Source: Thermoactinomyces sp. DSM 45891 (GTDB taxonomy: Bacteria > Bacillota > Bacilli > Thermoactinomycetales > Thermoactinomycetaceae). From it: a stretch of DNA of 64,000 nt. Position 1 is the stretch's first letter; the number at the start of each line of letters is the position of its first letter. A program made the translations under genes and the position numbers. Below the pieces are notes generated by a model. The model was not told the origin of the DNA and did no database searches. It was given only the letters and a program-made list of their open reading frames with translations. Shown here in pieces: positions 35,389 through 43,641 of the stretch. The stretch is taken from contig NZ_FPJZ01000003.1 of the NCBI RefSeq assembly GCF_900119485.1, forward strand, positions 62,001 through 126,000, in the 5' to 3' direction.

Positions 35389-35862
35389 GTGACGTACAAA
35401 GTAGAGCGTCTGCAAATTAATTACAAAACCTTAGAAGAATTCCAGAAATTTCGTGAGTTTGGCCTCCCAGAACTTTCTATGTTAGAAGACTTACAAGATA
35501 ATCTGGTGGAGAATGACAACTACTCTTCTCCTTTCTACGGTATCTATCTGCAAGAGCAATTAGTTGCCCGTATGAGTTTATACGAAGTGGAGGCAAAGTA
35601 TGACCAGTACTTCTCTCCCTCTCAAACCTTTTATGAACTATGGAAACTCGAAGTATTAACCGAATATCGGGGTCAAGGACTCGGGAAAGCACTCGTACAA
35701 TTCGCACTAAGCCTAGGAAGTCCCATCAAGACCAATGCTCGACATCGCTCCGATCCTTTCTGGGATAAAATCGGTTTTATTCCCTGTAAATATAATCCCG
35801 TTCGAGATCGCGGAGAAAGTCCTTATGTCTGGCTACCAGAAGGCACCACTCTACAAGAATGA
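35389..35862 (+). CDS. GNAT-family N-acetyltransferase (YlbP-like)
   Basis: 157 residues. The acetyl-CoA-binding motif is LEVLTEYRGQGLGKALVQFAL, with R-G-x-G-x-G-K. The N-terminal FREFGLPELSMLEDLQDNL and C-terminal SPYVWLP match the YlbP type, whose substrate is unknown. It starts with GTG inside a palindromic SD. In B. subtilis ylbO, ylbP and ylbQ (panE) are neighbours; here the carboxylase cluster separates ylbP from panE. Confidence 0.8.
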   Translation: MTYKVERLQINYKTLEEFQKFREFGLPELSMLEDLQDNLVENDNYSSPFYGIYLQEQLVARMSLYEVEAKYDQYFSPSQTFYELWKLEVLTEYRGQGLGKALVQFALSLGSPIKTNARHRSDPFWDKIGFIPCKYNPVRDRGESPYVWLPEGTTLQE

Positions 35863-35867
35863 AAATA

Positions 35868-35894
35868 GGAAGCCCACTTTTCAGTAGGGCTTCC
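35868..35894. terminator. Bidirectional terminator between ylbP and gerR homologues
   Basis: GGAAGCCC pairs with GGGCTTCC between the two convergent stops. T-rich but not pure T-runs follow on both strands. Confidence 0.7.
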
Positions 35895-35898
35895 TTCA

Positions 35899-36561
35899 TT
35901 ATTTGTCCACTCTCTCTAAGTTTCCATTTGTCTCCATACGAAAGCGAGACTTATCTTCTTCCTCTTCTTCCGACAAAATGGATAACTTACGAGCACGATC
36001 CATAATTTGAACCAGCATCCGATAGTCATCATTTACCATTCGATAATCTCTTTCCACATGATTCAACTGGCTCTTCATCTCTTGATTTTCATGTTGAAGG
36101 CGAGCAAGGTATTCCTCTCGATCCATCAACTCTTTTTCCAACTGCTTTTGCTGACGTTTTAGCTCTGTCATCTCATTTTTATGTTGACGCAAATAGCGAA
36201 TAATATGGTCCAAAGAATATACAGGATCAGATCCCTCTTGATACTCTTCAAACTCTATTCTCGGCATAGACTGGCTCATATTTACACTGCTATGGGATAG
36301 AGATGGAGTACTTGAAATTCTGACACGTTCTTGACTTCTTTTTTGACGTTGGCTTTTCGCAATTTGAATCGCAGCATCATACTGCTTGCGTACTGCACTA
36401 TTCCACCGAAAGCCACACGCTGCGGGAGTACGCCCTAATCTCTCTGCCACTTCTTCAAATGCAGAAAGCTGAGTTCCTCCCTCTCGAATATGACGCAAGG
36501 TTATCTCTGCTAGAATCAAGTCATCTTCCGCAGTCCAAGCATCTTGACGTTTGACAGCCAT
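35899..36561 (-). CDS. gerR: RsfA/GerR-type sporulation transcription regulator
   Basis: 220 residues. The N-terminal 60 residues form a Myb/SANT-like DNA-binding domain (RQDAWTAEDDLILAEITL, LGRTPAACGFRWNS), followed by a basic linker and a coiled coil (about residues 125-190). This is the domain order of the RsfA family; the neighbourhood with ylbP and panE points to the ylbO (gerR) orthologue, which tunes sigma-E genes in the mother cell, rather than rsfA itself. SD GGAGG before the ATG. Confidence 0.8.
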   Translation of the reverse strand: MAVKRQDAWTAEDDLILAEITLRHIREGGTQLSAFEEVAERLGRTPAACGFRWNSAVRKQYDAAIQIAKSQRQKRSQERVRISSTPSLSHSSVNMSQSMPRIEFEEYQEGSDPVYSLDHIIRYLRQHKNEMTELKRQQKQLEKELMDREEYLARLQHENQEMKSQLNHVERDYRMVNDDYRMLVQIMDRARKLSILSEEEEEDKSRFRMETNGNLERVDK

Positions 36562-36715
36562 AGACTTCCTCCTACCTTTTCAGATCCATAGACATACTAG
36601 TCTTCGCTCTATCTGTATGCAAACCATAAGAATTGTAGTATCTACTCTACTCTTTTTTTTATTGCCGAAAGCGAGTGCTTGTATACATCTAGCCCAGCCT
36701 GATAGGAGGAACATT

Positions 36716-37486
36716 TCATCTGCCACGACGAATCAAAAAGGAGTCAACTGCCAGGCGATGCTCTTCTGTCTCCCAAAAAAATCCACACTTTTTAGCCTCT
36801 AGTTCAAATAAATCAGTACTAGATATCCCTTTTTCTACTTGTTTTGCTAGCTGCTTGTAATGCCTGATTAGATCCCGAGAAAGCTTCGTAAAGGGATGTA
36901 GCCAATGATGAAATTGATCTTCAAATGATTGATCCTCTTCACATAGTAAAAAATCTACCATCCCCAGTTCCATTCCTTCTCTAGCGGAATACCTTTTTCC
37001 ACTTAATAAAATTTTCATCGCAACTGAAGTCCCTACTTTTTTCATCAATCGTGTTGCCCCACCCCAGCCCGTTGTAATGCCAAGGCGCACTTGAATCATA
37101 CCAAGTGTCGCATGATCACTTGCAACAACCCAATCACAACTCATTGCGATTTCACATCCTCCTCCTACAGCAGGACCTTCAATCCTCGCGATCGTGAGAG
37201 CAGGTAGCTGGTGAATACGTTCTAAAATCGCTCCCATACGCTTCATAATAGGCTCTATCTCCGCACAAGTGTGTAGCTGGTGAAACTCTTCTAAATCCCC
37301 ACCTGAGACAAAAGCGTTTACATCTCCACGAAATAGTATGATTTTTATCTGTGAATCTTGCTCCCACTCTAATAATAACTGCTCTAGCTCACTCATCATC
37401 CGCTGATTCACGGCATTTCGAACCGTTGGGCGATGAAATTGAACGATGGCAACATCACCCTGTTTATGGTATTTTACAGTTCCCAT
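36716..37486 (-). CDS. Crotonase-fold protein lacking hydratase glutamates (decarboxylase-like)
   Basis: 256 residues. The oxyanion-hole motif GPAVGGGCEIAMSCDWV is present. In the segment aligned to rat enoyl-CoA hydratase, both catalytic glutamates are replaced (LGMIQVRLGITTGWGG and VAMKILLSG). The GITTGWGGATRL block instead recalls ethylmalonyl/methylmalonyl-CoA decarboxylases. It may therefore be a decarboxylase that removes side products of the nearby acyl-CoA carboxylase, but this is inference. SD GAGG before the ATG; it stands alone, divergent from the DUF2626 gene. Confidence 0.75.
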   Translation of the reverse strand: MGTVKYHKQGDVAIVQFHRPTVRNAVNQRMMSELEQLLLEWEQDSQIKIILFRGDVNAFVSGGDLEEFHQLHTCAEIEPIMKRMGAILERIHQLPALTIARIEGPAVGGGCEIAMSCDWVVASDHATLGMIQVRLGITTGWGGATRLMKKVGTSVAMKILLSGKRYSAREGMELGMVDFLLCEEDQSFEDQFHHWLHPFTKLSRDLIRHYKQLAKQVEKGISSTDLFELEAKKCGFFWETEEHRLAVDSFLIRRGR

Positions 37487-37610
37487 TTCTAAGCATCCTC
37501 TCTCTTTTGCTTGCGACTCATGAGTGCACTTAGTATAATGTATTTGGTTATACTAGCTAAATCAAGGTCATTACGAACAGCAAAGCCATACATAGGAAGG
37601 AGTGGGGCTT

Positions 37611-37853
37611 GTGGATCGCATGTTTAAAGTATTAGGATTCTGGGCGTTTATCATCGCTATCATGTTCTTAGCAGGTGGCCATCATTTTCAGATTCCCGCA
37701 ATCCTATTCTTCGTGCAAGCACTGCTATTTTATATCTTCGGTGCTATGAAACTTACCGAAAAAACCTACATGTACTTGTTTGGCGGTTATATGTTTGTCT
37801 CTTTCGTCGGCATGGTTTGGTATGCAAACTTTATGATGAAAATGCCAGCTTAA
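37611..37853 (+). CDS. DUF2626 small membrane protein (YqgY-like)
   Basis: About 80 residues with three hydrophobic segments (FWAFIIAIMFLAGG, PAILFFVQALLFYIFGAM, YLFGGYMFVSFVGMVWYANF) and the start MDRMFKVLGFW, as in Bacillus YqgY-type DUF2626 proteins. The start is the GTG at 37611, 8 bases after SD AGGAAGGAG; the GTG at 37602 overlaps the SD. Function unknown. Confidence 0.8.
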   Translation: MDRMFKVLGFWAFIIAIMFLAGGHHFQIPAILFFVQALLFYIFGAMKLTEKTYMYLFGGYMFVSFVGMVWYANFMMKMPA

Positions 37854-37866
37854 CCAGTACCAAGTG

Positions 37867-37898
37867 GCCAACTAGGGATTTCCGTAGTTGGCTTTTTT
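37867..37898 (+). terminator. Terminator after the DUF2626 gene
   Basis: GCCAACTA pairs with TAGTTGGC, followed by six T residues. The stop codon of the convergent methyltransferase gene lies inside this hairpin. Confidence 0.9.
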
Positions 37899-39017
37899 GT
37901 TTATCGTGGTACCTTTCGTTTGTATGAGCACTTGAAATGCTTCTCCCATCCACTGCGGGTGAACTAACTGCTGAATCGCTCGTCTTGTTTTTTCAGTCAA
38001 AGAAAATGGATCAGGAGTTGGAAGCGGCATTAAATCCAAAATCCCCTGTTCGAGTAAAAATTCAGACTGTAACTGATGTGAAACCGTCTCTAAATTGTAC
38101 TTTTCTCCCCATTGTTTGAGTAAATCAAAATTTACATGCGCCGTCAGATCTACCTCCCCCACTCGTTCTGGAAGATGGGACACAATCTGGTGTTCACAAT
38201 AACCTCGAATCGTTCCCTGGTAACGAAAATCAGCATAAAGTTCCTTCATCGAAACTCCATAATCAATCGTAAAAATAGTTCCCCTATTCATCCACTTAGA
38301 GAGGGTTTGTAGCCATTTCTTAGCGTGGAGGTTCATTTCAACTCGTTGCCCTACCTTAGAGGGAATCGGAAGCTCCTGAATAGCTTGCGAGAGCTCTTCC
38401 GATGAATAATCTCCTAGTTCCTCTTTCCATTGTTCATCATCCTCACTAATGTATACTTCTAGCCATCTCGTTCCATCCCATTCCAGAAGATGAATCGGAA
38501 ATGCATCTACCAATTCATTGCTATATAGAATCGTGTATGATTTTGGTTCAATCTCTTCTACTTTTTCACACCACTGGATTGGATATCGACTCATCGGTTG
38601 TAAACGCTCCTGTTGAATCCGCCTATGCTCACTACTTGTTTCAACTAGATAGATCTCCGCTTCATCTGAAGAAACCCCAAATCCAACCAAAGCTCGAATT
38701 ACCTGTTCCATGAGACGACCGTCTCCTGATCCCATCTCGACTAACTGCCAGACAGAACTTTTCGACATTTGACTCGACTTCCATTTGCTCACTTCGTTTA
38801 AAAATGCCTTTGCCAGCACAGCTCCATAAACATCACCAACGTGAGCATTGGTATAAAAATCACCTTTTTTTCCTAACTTTATACGATTCTGAGAATAATA
38901 ACCCCACTTAGGATGATAAAGAGCTGTATTCATAAATTGTTGATACGAAATATGCTGATTCGGATGTTCTCGCATCCATGTTATGATCTCATTTTTTATA
39001 CACTCTACTGTCTTCAC
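37872..39017 (-). CDS. MidA/NDUFAF7-like SAM-dependent methyltransferase (COG1565)
   Basis: About 381 residues. N-terminal ISYQQFMNTALYHPKWGYYS is the family hallmark; the SAM-binding loop is LVEMGSGDGRLMEQVI, and YSNELVDAFPIHLLEW follows. The eukaryotic relative methylates an arginine of respiratory complex I; the bacterial substrate is unknown. I place the start at the GTG at 39017 after SD AGGAGAGGGG, not at the GTG at 39041. It is the last minus-strand gene before the DUF2626 terminator. Confidence 0.85.
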   Translation of the reverse strand: MKTVECIKNEIITWMREHPNQHISYQQFMNTALYHPKWGYYSQNRIKLGKKGDFYTNAHVGDVYGAVLAKAFLNEVSKWKSSQMSKSSVWQLVEMGSGDGRLMEQVIRALVGFGVSSDEAEIYLVETSSEHRRIQQERLQPMSRYPIQWCEKVEEIEPKSYTILYSNELVDAFPIHLLEWDGTRWLEVYISEDDEQWKEELGDYSSEELSQAIQELPIPSKVGQRVEMNLHAKKWLQTLSKWMNRGTIFTIDYGVSMKELYADFRYQGTIRGYCEHQIVSHLPERVGEVDLTAHVNFDLLKQWGEKYNLETVSHQLQSEFLLEQGILDLMPLPTPDPFSLTEKTRRAIQQLVHPQWMGEAFQVLIQTKGTTINKKANYGNP

Positions 39018-39098
39018 TCTTTTCCCCTCTCCTAACCGCACAGAAAAGAGTGAACTTGTTTGCCCACTCTCTTCCTAATCTTATTTAATTCATGACCA

Positions 39099-39413
39099 TT
39101 ACTCAACAGGGCCCATCCACCCTAACATGCCACCCTTGAGATTAAATAAATGGGGATATCCGTGATCTGCTAATACTTCTGCAGCATACACACTACGTAC
39201 CCCACTCCGACAAATCAGTAGGATATTTTGATCCTTAAAATCCGTTAACTCCGCTTGGCGTTGTTCCAATTGATCTAAAGGAATATGAAGCGACTCAGGG
39301 ATGTGTCCTTCTTCATATTCTTCTTTCGTCCGAACATCCACCCAAACATAGCGACCTTTCTCTTCTTGATAACGATCACTTACCTCACTTGCTTCTATAT
39401 GCTGATAACTCAT
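39099..39413 (-). CDS. Rhodanese domain protein
   Basis: 104 residues, a single rhodanese domain. The active-site loop is ICRSGVRSVYA with catalytic Cys; VWVDVRTKEEYEEGHIPES is the typical N-terminal part. It carries sulfane sulfur as a persulfide, partner unknown. SD GGAGG before the ATG. It lies 12 bases downstream of resA in a thiol-redox cluster. Confidence 0.92.
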   Translation of the reverse strand: MSYQHIEASEVSDRYQEEKGRYVWVDVRTKEEYEEGHIPESLHIPLDQLEQRQAELTDFKDQNILLICRSGVRSVYAAEVLADHGYPHLFNLKGGMLGWMGPVE

Positions 39414-39425
39414 AAAATCCTCCTA

Positions 39426-39953
39426 CTACCTTTTAGGTAAAATTTCATTTACATACACTTCTAGTTGTGCCAAATTTAACTCTCCCATGTTTTGTCTCGC
39501 TACAATCCCTTTATCATCGATAAAAAAAGTACTAGGAATCGGTCCAACACGGTACAGACGAGTAACATCTTTATCCGGATCCAGCCAGACGGGGAAATCG
39601 AGATCGTACGATTTCATAAAGGAATGAACAGCTACGTCACTTTCTCCCACATTTACGGCTACAATTTCGAATCCCTTGTCTTGGTATTTCTTATACACTT
39701 GTTTCATCGCTGGCATCTCGGCTTTACAAGGTTCACACCACGTACCCCAGAAATTTAACATAACTCCTTTTCCCTTTAGATCACTCAGCGACATTTTTTT
39801 ACCATCTAGTGTCGTTAAAGTAAAGTTTGGGGCTACATCTCCTCTACCTGGTTGCTTCCCGCTGCTACTCATCTGATAAATTGTATAACCTACCATCACA
39901 ATTAAGACTACAAAAATAAGCCGCCGTACCCAGTATCTTGTCTGTTTGTTCAT
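39426..39953 (-). CDS. resA: Thiol-disulfide oxidoreductase ResA
   Basis: 175 residues. One N-terminal membrane anchor (about residues 9-26) and an extracellular thioredoxin fold with active site NFWGTWCEPCKAEMP, exactly the CEPC type of ResA, and cis-Pro in GPIPSTFFID. ResA reduces apocytochrome c disulfides before haem attachment, using electrons from CcdA. The start ATG at 39953 follows SD AGGTG; the GTG at 39962 overlaps the SD. It lies immediately downstream of ccdA. Confidence 0.87.
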   Translation of the reverse strand: MNKQTRYWVRRLIFVVLIVMVGYTIYQMSSSGKQPGRGDVAPNFTLTTLDGKKMSLSDLKGKGVMLNFWGTWCEPCKAEMPAMKQVYKKYQDKGFEIVAVNVGESDVAVHSFMKSYDLDFPVWLDPDKDVTRLYRVGPIPSTFFIDDKGIVARQNMGELNLAQLEVYVNEILPKR

Positions 39954-39969
39954 CTCACTCACCTGTTAG

Positions 39970-40689
39970 TTAGAATCCTTGGAAGCCCGTCCACTTAATA
40001 AGATATTGAGTAATCCAAGTCAATTTATCAAAATAAAGCAACAAACCGAAGACGATCATCACAAAACCGCCAATTTTCATGATTCGCTCTGAGTACTTGA
40101 GAATCCAGCGTGTTTTCCCTACAAAGAAGGCCATGATAAAAAATGGAATCGCAAAGCCAACCGTATATAAAGTTGTGTAAAATAGCGCTCTTTCAGGCTC
40201 ACTCGAAGCAAGGCCCAAAACTCCACCTAAAATCGGTCCTAGGCAAGGAGTCCACCCAGCCGAATACCCAAATCCAATCAAAAACGAACTTAGATAGCTA
40301 ACTCGTTTCGTGGAAATGGTAAGCTTCTTCTCTTTCATCAAAAATTTGGGTTGAAAGATTCCCGACATAAAAAGCCCCATAACCACCATTAAGATCGCGC
40401 TTAGCATCCGAATCGTCTCTTTATAGGATACGAATACTTCACCAATCCAGCTCACCGTAAAGCCTAACGCATAAAAGATTAACGAAAATCCCAACAAAAA
40501 GAAGAATGTGTGGGTCATCGTCAAGCGAATCATCTCTTTACTGCGCCCTTCCCCACGAATTTGTGTTACCGAAATCCCTGTTATATACGACAGATAGGAT
40601 GGATAAAGGGGTAAACAACACGGTGAGATAAATGATAAAAAACCCGCTGCAAAAGCCAACCAAGCTGTTACATTTACGGCTACGTCCAC
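39970..40689 (-). CDS. ccdA: Cytochrome c biogenesis protein CcdA
   Basis: 239 residues with six membrane helices. It has the two conserved cysteine/proline motifs: SPCCLPLYPSYLSY near residue 22 and GWTPCLGPILGGVLG near residue 145. It passes electrons from cytoplasmic thioredoxin to extracellular thiol proteins; in Bacillus this is needed for cytochrome c and spore cortex. It starts with GTG after SD GGGGAGAG. It is flanked by two thioredoxin-like genes. Confidence 0.92.
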   Translation of the reverse strand: MDVAVNVTAWLAFAAGFLSFISPCCLPLYPSYLSYITGISVTQIRGEGRSKEMIRLTMTHTFFFLLGFSLIFYALGFTVSWIGEVFVSYKETIRMLSAILMVVMGLFMSGIFQPKFLMKEKKLTISTKRVSYLSSFLIGFGYSAGWTPCLGPILGGVLGLASSEPERALFYTTLYTVGFAIPFFIMAFFVGKTRWILKYSERIMKIGGFVMIVFGLLLYFDKLTWITQYLIKWTGFQGF

Positions 40690-40714
40690 TTCTCTCTCCC
40701 CATCTCATAAATCT

Positions 40715-41287
40715 CTAATTAAGATACTGCTTCTTCAAACGTGCGAATTTTTGTTCGTCAATTGGGCCCGGTTGAAAATAAAGAATCTTTCCTTTCGCAT
40801 CAACCAACACTTGCGTTGGAACCCCGCTAATCTGATATTGAGTAGCAATTCCCTTCTCATTTTGCTTCGGTTGATCTAAGTAAATGGGCATCGTAAGCTT
40901 GTAATTCATCACAAAGCCCTGTATATCTTCGATGTCATCTCCCGAAGTTACATTTAACAGGACAAAATTAATATCGTCTTTATGCGTTTGATACATTTTT
41001 TGAATGTCTGGCGCCTCACTTTTACAAGGACCGCACCAAGAAGCCCAGAAGTTGATGTAGGTTGGCTTCCCGTTGGTTTCATACAACTCTTTTTTCTCAC
41101 CTGTCAGCGCCTGCGTAATGAAATTAGGAGCACAGTTCCCCGGTTTAATCCCAACTGGGCCCTCACATAATGCTTTTTTGGATGTAGTAGGTGAGCTTTG
41201 CTCCTTGGACACGGCAAAGTTATAAATCAGCGTCCCGATAATCGCTAACGCAATCAATACCACAATAAAGCGATTCCGTTTTTCCAT
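40715..41287 (-). CDS. Membrane-anchored TlpA/ResA-like thioredoxin
   Basis: 190 residues from the ATG at 41287 (SD AAGGTGG). N-terminal anchor FIVVLIALAIIGTLIYNFAV, then a thioredoxin fold with active site NFWASWCGPCKSEAP and cis-Pro in SGVPTQVLV. Two extra cysteines lie just before the fold (ALCEGPVGIKPGNCAP), spaced for a disulfide. It is a second likely client or partner of CcdA next to ResA; a StoA-like role in spores or a general reductase role are both possible. Confidence 0.85.
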   Translation of the reverse strand: MEKRNRFIVVLIALAIIGTLIYNFAVSKEQSSPTTSKKALCEGPVGIKPGNCAPNFITQALTGEKKELYETNGKPTYINFWASWCGPCKSEAPDIQKMYQTHKDDINFVLLNVTSGDDIEDIQGFVMNYKLTMPIYLDQPKQNEKGIATQYQISGVPTQVLVDAKGKILYFQPGPIDEQKFARLKKQYLN

Positions 41288-41309
41288 CTTTACCACCTTT
41301 TTTCTACCA

Positions 41310-41939
41310 TTATTCCATGATAAAAGGGTTACTTTTTCTTTCTCTGTTGATGGTCGTCTTCGGTCCATGACCACTATACACAACCGTATTCCCAGGCAGT
41401 TCCATTAACTTCTTTTTGATTGAATCCATCAACGTTCGATGACTCCCGCCATAGAGATCGGTTCGACCAATCGAATCACGAAATAGTGCATCCCCACTAA
41501 ACACATGGACTCCATCGAAAAAACTAATACTTCCTGGCGAATGGCCTGGTGTATATAACACATCAAATTGAAATCCAGCAAGCTGCAGGGTTTCACCGCC
41601 AACTAATATATGTTCAGCTGGACGAGCCGTTAGCTTTGGCATCATGGGCCATCTTCCTGATCCATTCTTCATCGGATCTCCTAGCCAGTCCTCTTCTTCT
41701 TGATGTATGTATACAGGGGCACCCGTATGAGTGCGAACTTCCTCCACACCACCCATGTGATCAAAATGTGCATGAGTGAGCAAAATGGCCTCAATTTTTA
41801 GCTGTAATTCCTCAATCCTCTGTAGCAGACGATCTGGATTCATTCCTGGATCAAAAACAATTCCTTTTTTTGTATGCAAATCGTATACAAGATATGCGTT
41901 TGTCATAACAGGACCAAGCTCAAACATTTCTACTTTCAT
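41310..41939 (-). CDS. Metallo-beta-lactamase-fold hydrolase (YqgX/glyoxalase II-like)
   Basis: 209 residues from the ATG at 41939. Metal ligands are LTHAHFDHMGG, TPGHSPGSISF, FSGDALF and YSGHGPKTT. The family includes YqgX-type hydroxyacylthiol hydrolases. It lies 22 bases before the TlpA-like gene in the same direction, so it belongs to the thiol cluster. The SD GGAGG is 15 bases from this ATG; the in-frame TTG at 41951, nearer the SD, is an alternative start. Confidence 0.87.
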   Translation of the reverse strand: MKVEMFELGPVMTNAYLVYDLHTKKGIVFDPGMNPDRLLQRIEELQLKIEAILLTHAHFDHMGGVEEVRTHTGAPVYIHQEEEDWLGDPMKNGSGRWPMMPKLTARPAEHILVGGETLQLAGFQFDVLYTPGHSPGSISFFDGVHVFSGDALFRDSIGRTDLYGGSHRTLMDSIKKKLMELPGNTVVYSGHGPKTTINRERKSNPFIME

Positions 41940-42065
41940 AATCGAATCCAACTCCCTCCTCTGACATTGTACTAAAACCATTCTACTGCGCAAAGAGGAC
42001 AAGACATACTTCTTTTTAATTTGGGCAATCTAATGAACAAAGTTTGTTCGAAAGGATGATTCTTT

Positions 42066-42635
42066 ATGAAAAGAGGAACATGTAGGCTCATTAGCAGTTT
42101 CACCATTACAGCTTTATTTATTACGATTGCAACGGGATGTAATCAGAATAACAAGCCACCTTCCAACGATGCCAGTCCGAAGGCTCAAAATATAAGCTAT
42201 AAGCAAACAGCACCCGACACGTCCCTACCGGCAAAACAAAATAGGACAAAAAACAATTCTGATCACCTCGTTCAATTAGCCAAACAAGTACCTCAAGTAA
42301 AAGAAGCAAGTGCCATTGTACTAGGAAAATATGCAGTTGTCGCCATTGATGTAAATCCAGACTTAGACAGTGCCCGGGTTGGTACAGTCAAATATGCAGT
42401 TGCACAAGCTCTTCGAGATGATCCGCAAGGAAAATCAGCGCTAGTAACAGCTGACGTGGATTTATTACATCGTATTAAGAAGATGAATGAAGAAATCAGT
42501 CAAGGTCGTCCCATAGCCGGTATTATGAATGAATTAGGCGCCATCGTCGCTCGAATCGCCCCCCAACCTTCAAACGAAGTAAAAAAGCGTGAACGTGATG
42601 AAACAAAGCAGGATCGTAATGATACCCATCAATGA
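42066..42635 (+). CDS. ylaJ: YhcN/YlaJ-family sporulation lipoprotein
   Basis: 189 residues. Signal peptide with lipobox ITIATGC (Cys at about residue 25), a low-complexity polar stretch, then the YhcN/YlaJ domain (VKEASAIVLGKYAVVAIDVN, RVGTVKYAVAQAL). Family members are found in spore membranes. It is next to a YlaI homologue, as in the B. subtilis yla cluster, which supports the name. SD AAAGGATG before the ATG. Confidence 0.82.
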   Translation: MKRGTCRLISSFTITALFITIATGCNQNNKPPSNDASPKAQNISYKQTAPDTSLPAKQNRTKNNSDHLVQLAKQVPQVKEASAIVLGKYAVVAIDVNPDLDSARVGTVKYAVAQALRDDPQGKSALVTADVDLLHRIKKMNEEISQGRPIAGIMNELGAIVARIAPQPSNEVKKRERDETKQDRNDTHQ

Positions 42636-42729
42636 ATCTATCTCCTTCGGGCACTAGAGGCTCTCTATTTGTTTGACGGTTCATTTGCTGTATACTAGAA
42701 GTATCTCGATATGTAAGGAAGTACCTACT

Positions 42730-42999
42730 ATGAAAATCATTTGTATTCTATGCGAACAACGATTCGAGCCAGATCGGCGTCAAAAACATAAATTGCGAAA
42801 GCACCCTCACATGATTCAAATTTGCTTTGACTGTCACAGTCGTATTTCCGAACAGGTGGAGGAACGAGAAAGGTTATTACCTCCTCCTGAGCGAACCAAT
42901 ACCCGTGTTTTTACAGGTAAACGGAATCGTTCAAGATGGAAGAGTGCTAGTAACGTTCTCGACAGCAATTTATCAGCCAAACGGGCAGATAGTATGTAG
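42730..42999 (+). CDS. ylaI: YlaI-like zinc-ribbon protein (DUF2197)
   Basis: 89 residues from the ATG at 42730 (SD AAGGA, 10 bases upstream). Two CxxC pairs, CILC near residue 5 and CFDC near residue 32, make a zinc ribbon, with RISEQVEER between. The C-terminal 45 residues are basic and not seen in the shorter Bacillus YlaI, as I recall it. Function unknown. It follows ylaJ and ends at a terminator. Confidence 0.72.
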   Translation: MKIICILCEQRFEPDRRQKHKLRKHPHMIQICFDCHSRISEQVEERERLLPPPERTNTRVFTGKRNRSRWKSASNVLDSNLSAKRADSM

Positions 43000-43006
43000 C
43001 ACAAAG

Positions 43007-43049
43007 AAGTCTTCTCTGTTGGATAGTACCCATGAGAGAAGACTTTTTT
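43007..43049 (+). terminator. Terminator after ylaI
   Basis: AAGTCTTCTCT pairs with AGAGAAGACTT, followed by TTTTTTG. It may also act weakly on the convergent minus-strand gene. Confidence 0.9.
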
Positions 43050-43059
43050 GTTTGCGTGT

Positions 43060-43338
43060 TTATTCGCTTGTATTATATCGTGGTTCTGATTGAATCTGTT
43101 GGATAAGCAACTCTGCTTGATCCAGTCGATATGACTTTATATGTGTGGTGCCTTCTTGCTCATATGTAACTTGATAGTAATCCTTCGTTTTTTCAAACGA
43201 GAGTTTTTCTACTCCATGGTCTTCTTTTAGCATGTCTGTGAAAAATTGGACCGTATCTTTAGCAGATCGGTCACTGGAACGGTTTTTGGCTACAATGCTG
43301 ATTTGAAGCCAGTTGTCGAGGGCATCTTCCAGGCGCAT
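43060..43338 (-). CDS. Hypothetical protein, 92 aa
   Basis: 92 residues, SD GGAGG 8 bases before the ATG. The protein is soluble-looking, acidic and basic in alternation, with no cysteine and no known motif (central segment DTVQFFTDMLKEDHGVEK). I do not recognise the family. It is convergent with ylaI and its upstream region contains the large palindrome at 43363-43599, so its promoter must lie within or beyond that element. Confidence 0.7.
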   Translation of the reverse strand: MRLEDALDNWLQISIVAKNRSSDRSAKDTVQFFTDMLKEDHGVEKLSFEKTKDYYQVTYEQEGTTHIKSYRLDQAELLIQQIQSEPRYNTSE

Positions 43339-43362
43339 AGTGGGATTCCTCCTTTTGTTAAG

Positions 43363-43599
43363 GGCTTATTGATGTGGTGAAAGAGGATAGGAGAGTCTGT
43401 TCGATTACGGCGAGGTTAGCGATCCTATTTAGCGTAGCGGTCCGTAGTGTAGGGCGTTTTGGTGCAATGTCCGAGCGTACTTTGTGAGTTTTGCACCTGC
43501 CCTAGCTACGGATTGCGAAGCGGACATCTTCACTTCTCTGTGGGATCGGTATTTGAGCAGTCAGCGAACAGACTCTCCGGTCCTCGATCACTCAATAGC
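43363..43599. repeat. Concentric imperfect palindrome, MITE-like or structured RNA
   Basis: The 302-base gap between two minus-strand genes holds nested inverted repeats with almost one centre. The 14-bp GGAGAGTCTGTTCG (43390-43403) matches 43565-43578 exactly; outside it the match continues imperfectly to GGCTTATTGA (43363-43372) against TCAATAGCC (43591-43599). Inside are CGATCC/GGATCG (43420-43425, 43543-43548), TCCGTAG/CTACGGA (43441-43447, 43506-43512), GGGC/GCCC and GGTGCAA/TTGCACC (43461-43467, 43491-43497). No coding frame is seen. The long terminal inverted repeats suggest a non-autonomous mobile element; a folded RNA is the alternative. Confidence 0.7.
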
Positions 43600-43641
43600 C
43601 TGTTTGTCCTAACTCTTTTCTAACTCGTTGTTTTCCCCAAT

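Noticed and set aside
42827..43093. Plus-strand frame overlapping ylaI.
   Set aside because: Out-of-frame with ylaI, runs through the terminator hairpin and has no SD.
43363..43599. 6S RNA (ssrS) as an explanation for the 237-bp palindrome.
   Set aside because: The nested stems leave several large internal loops rather than one central bubble, and no promoter or terminator frames it.
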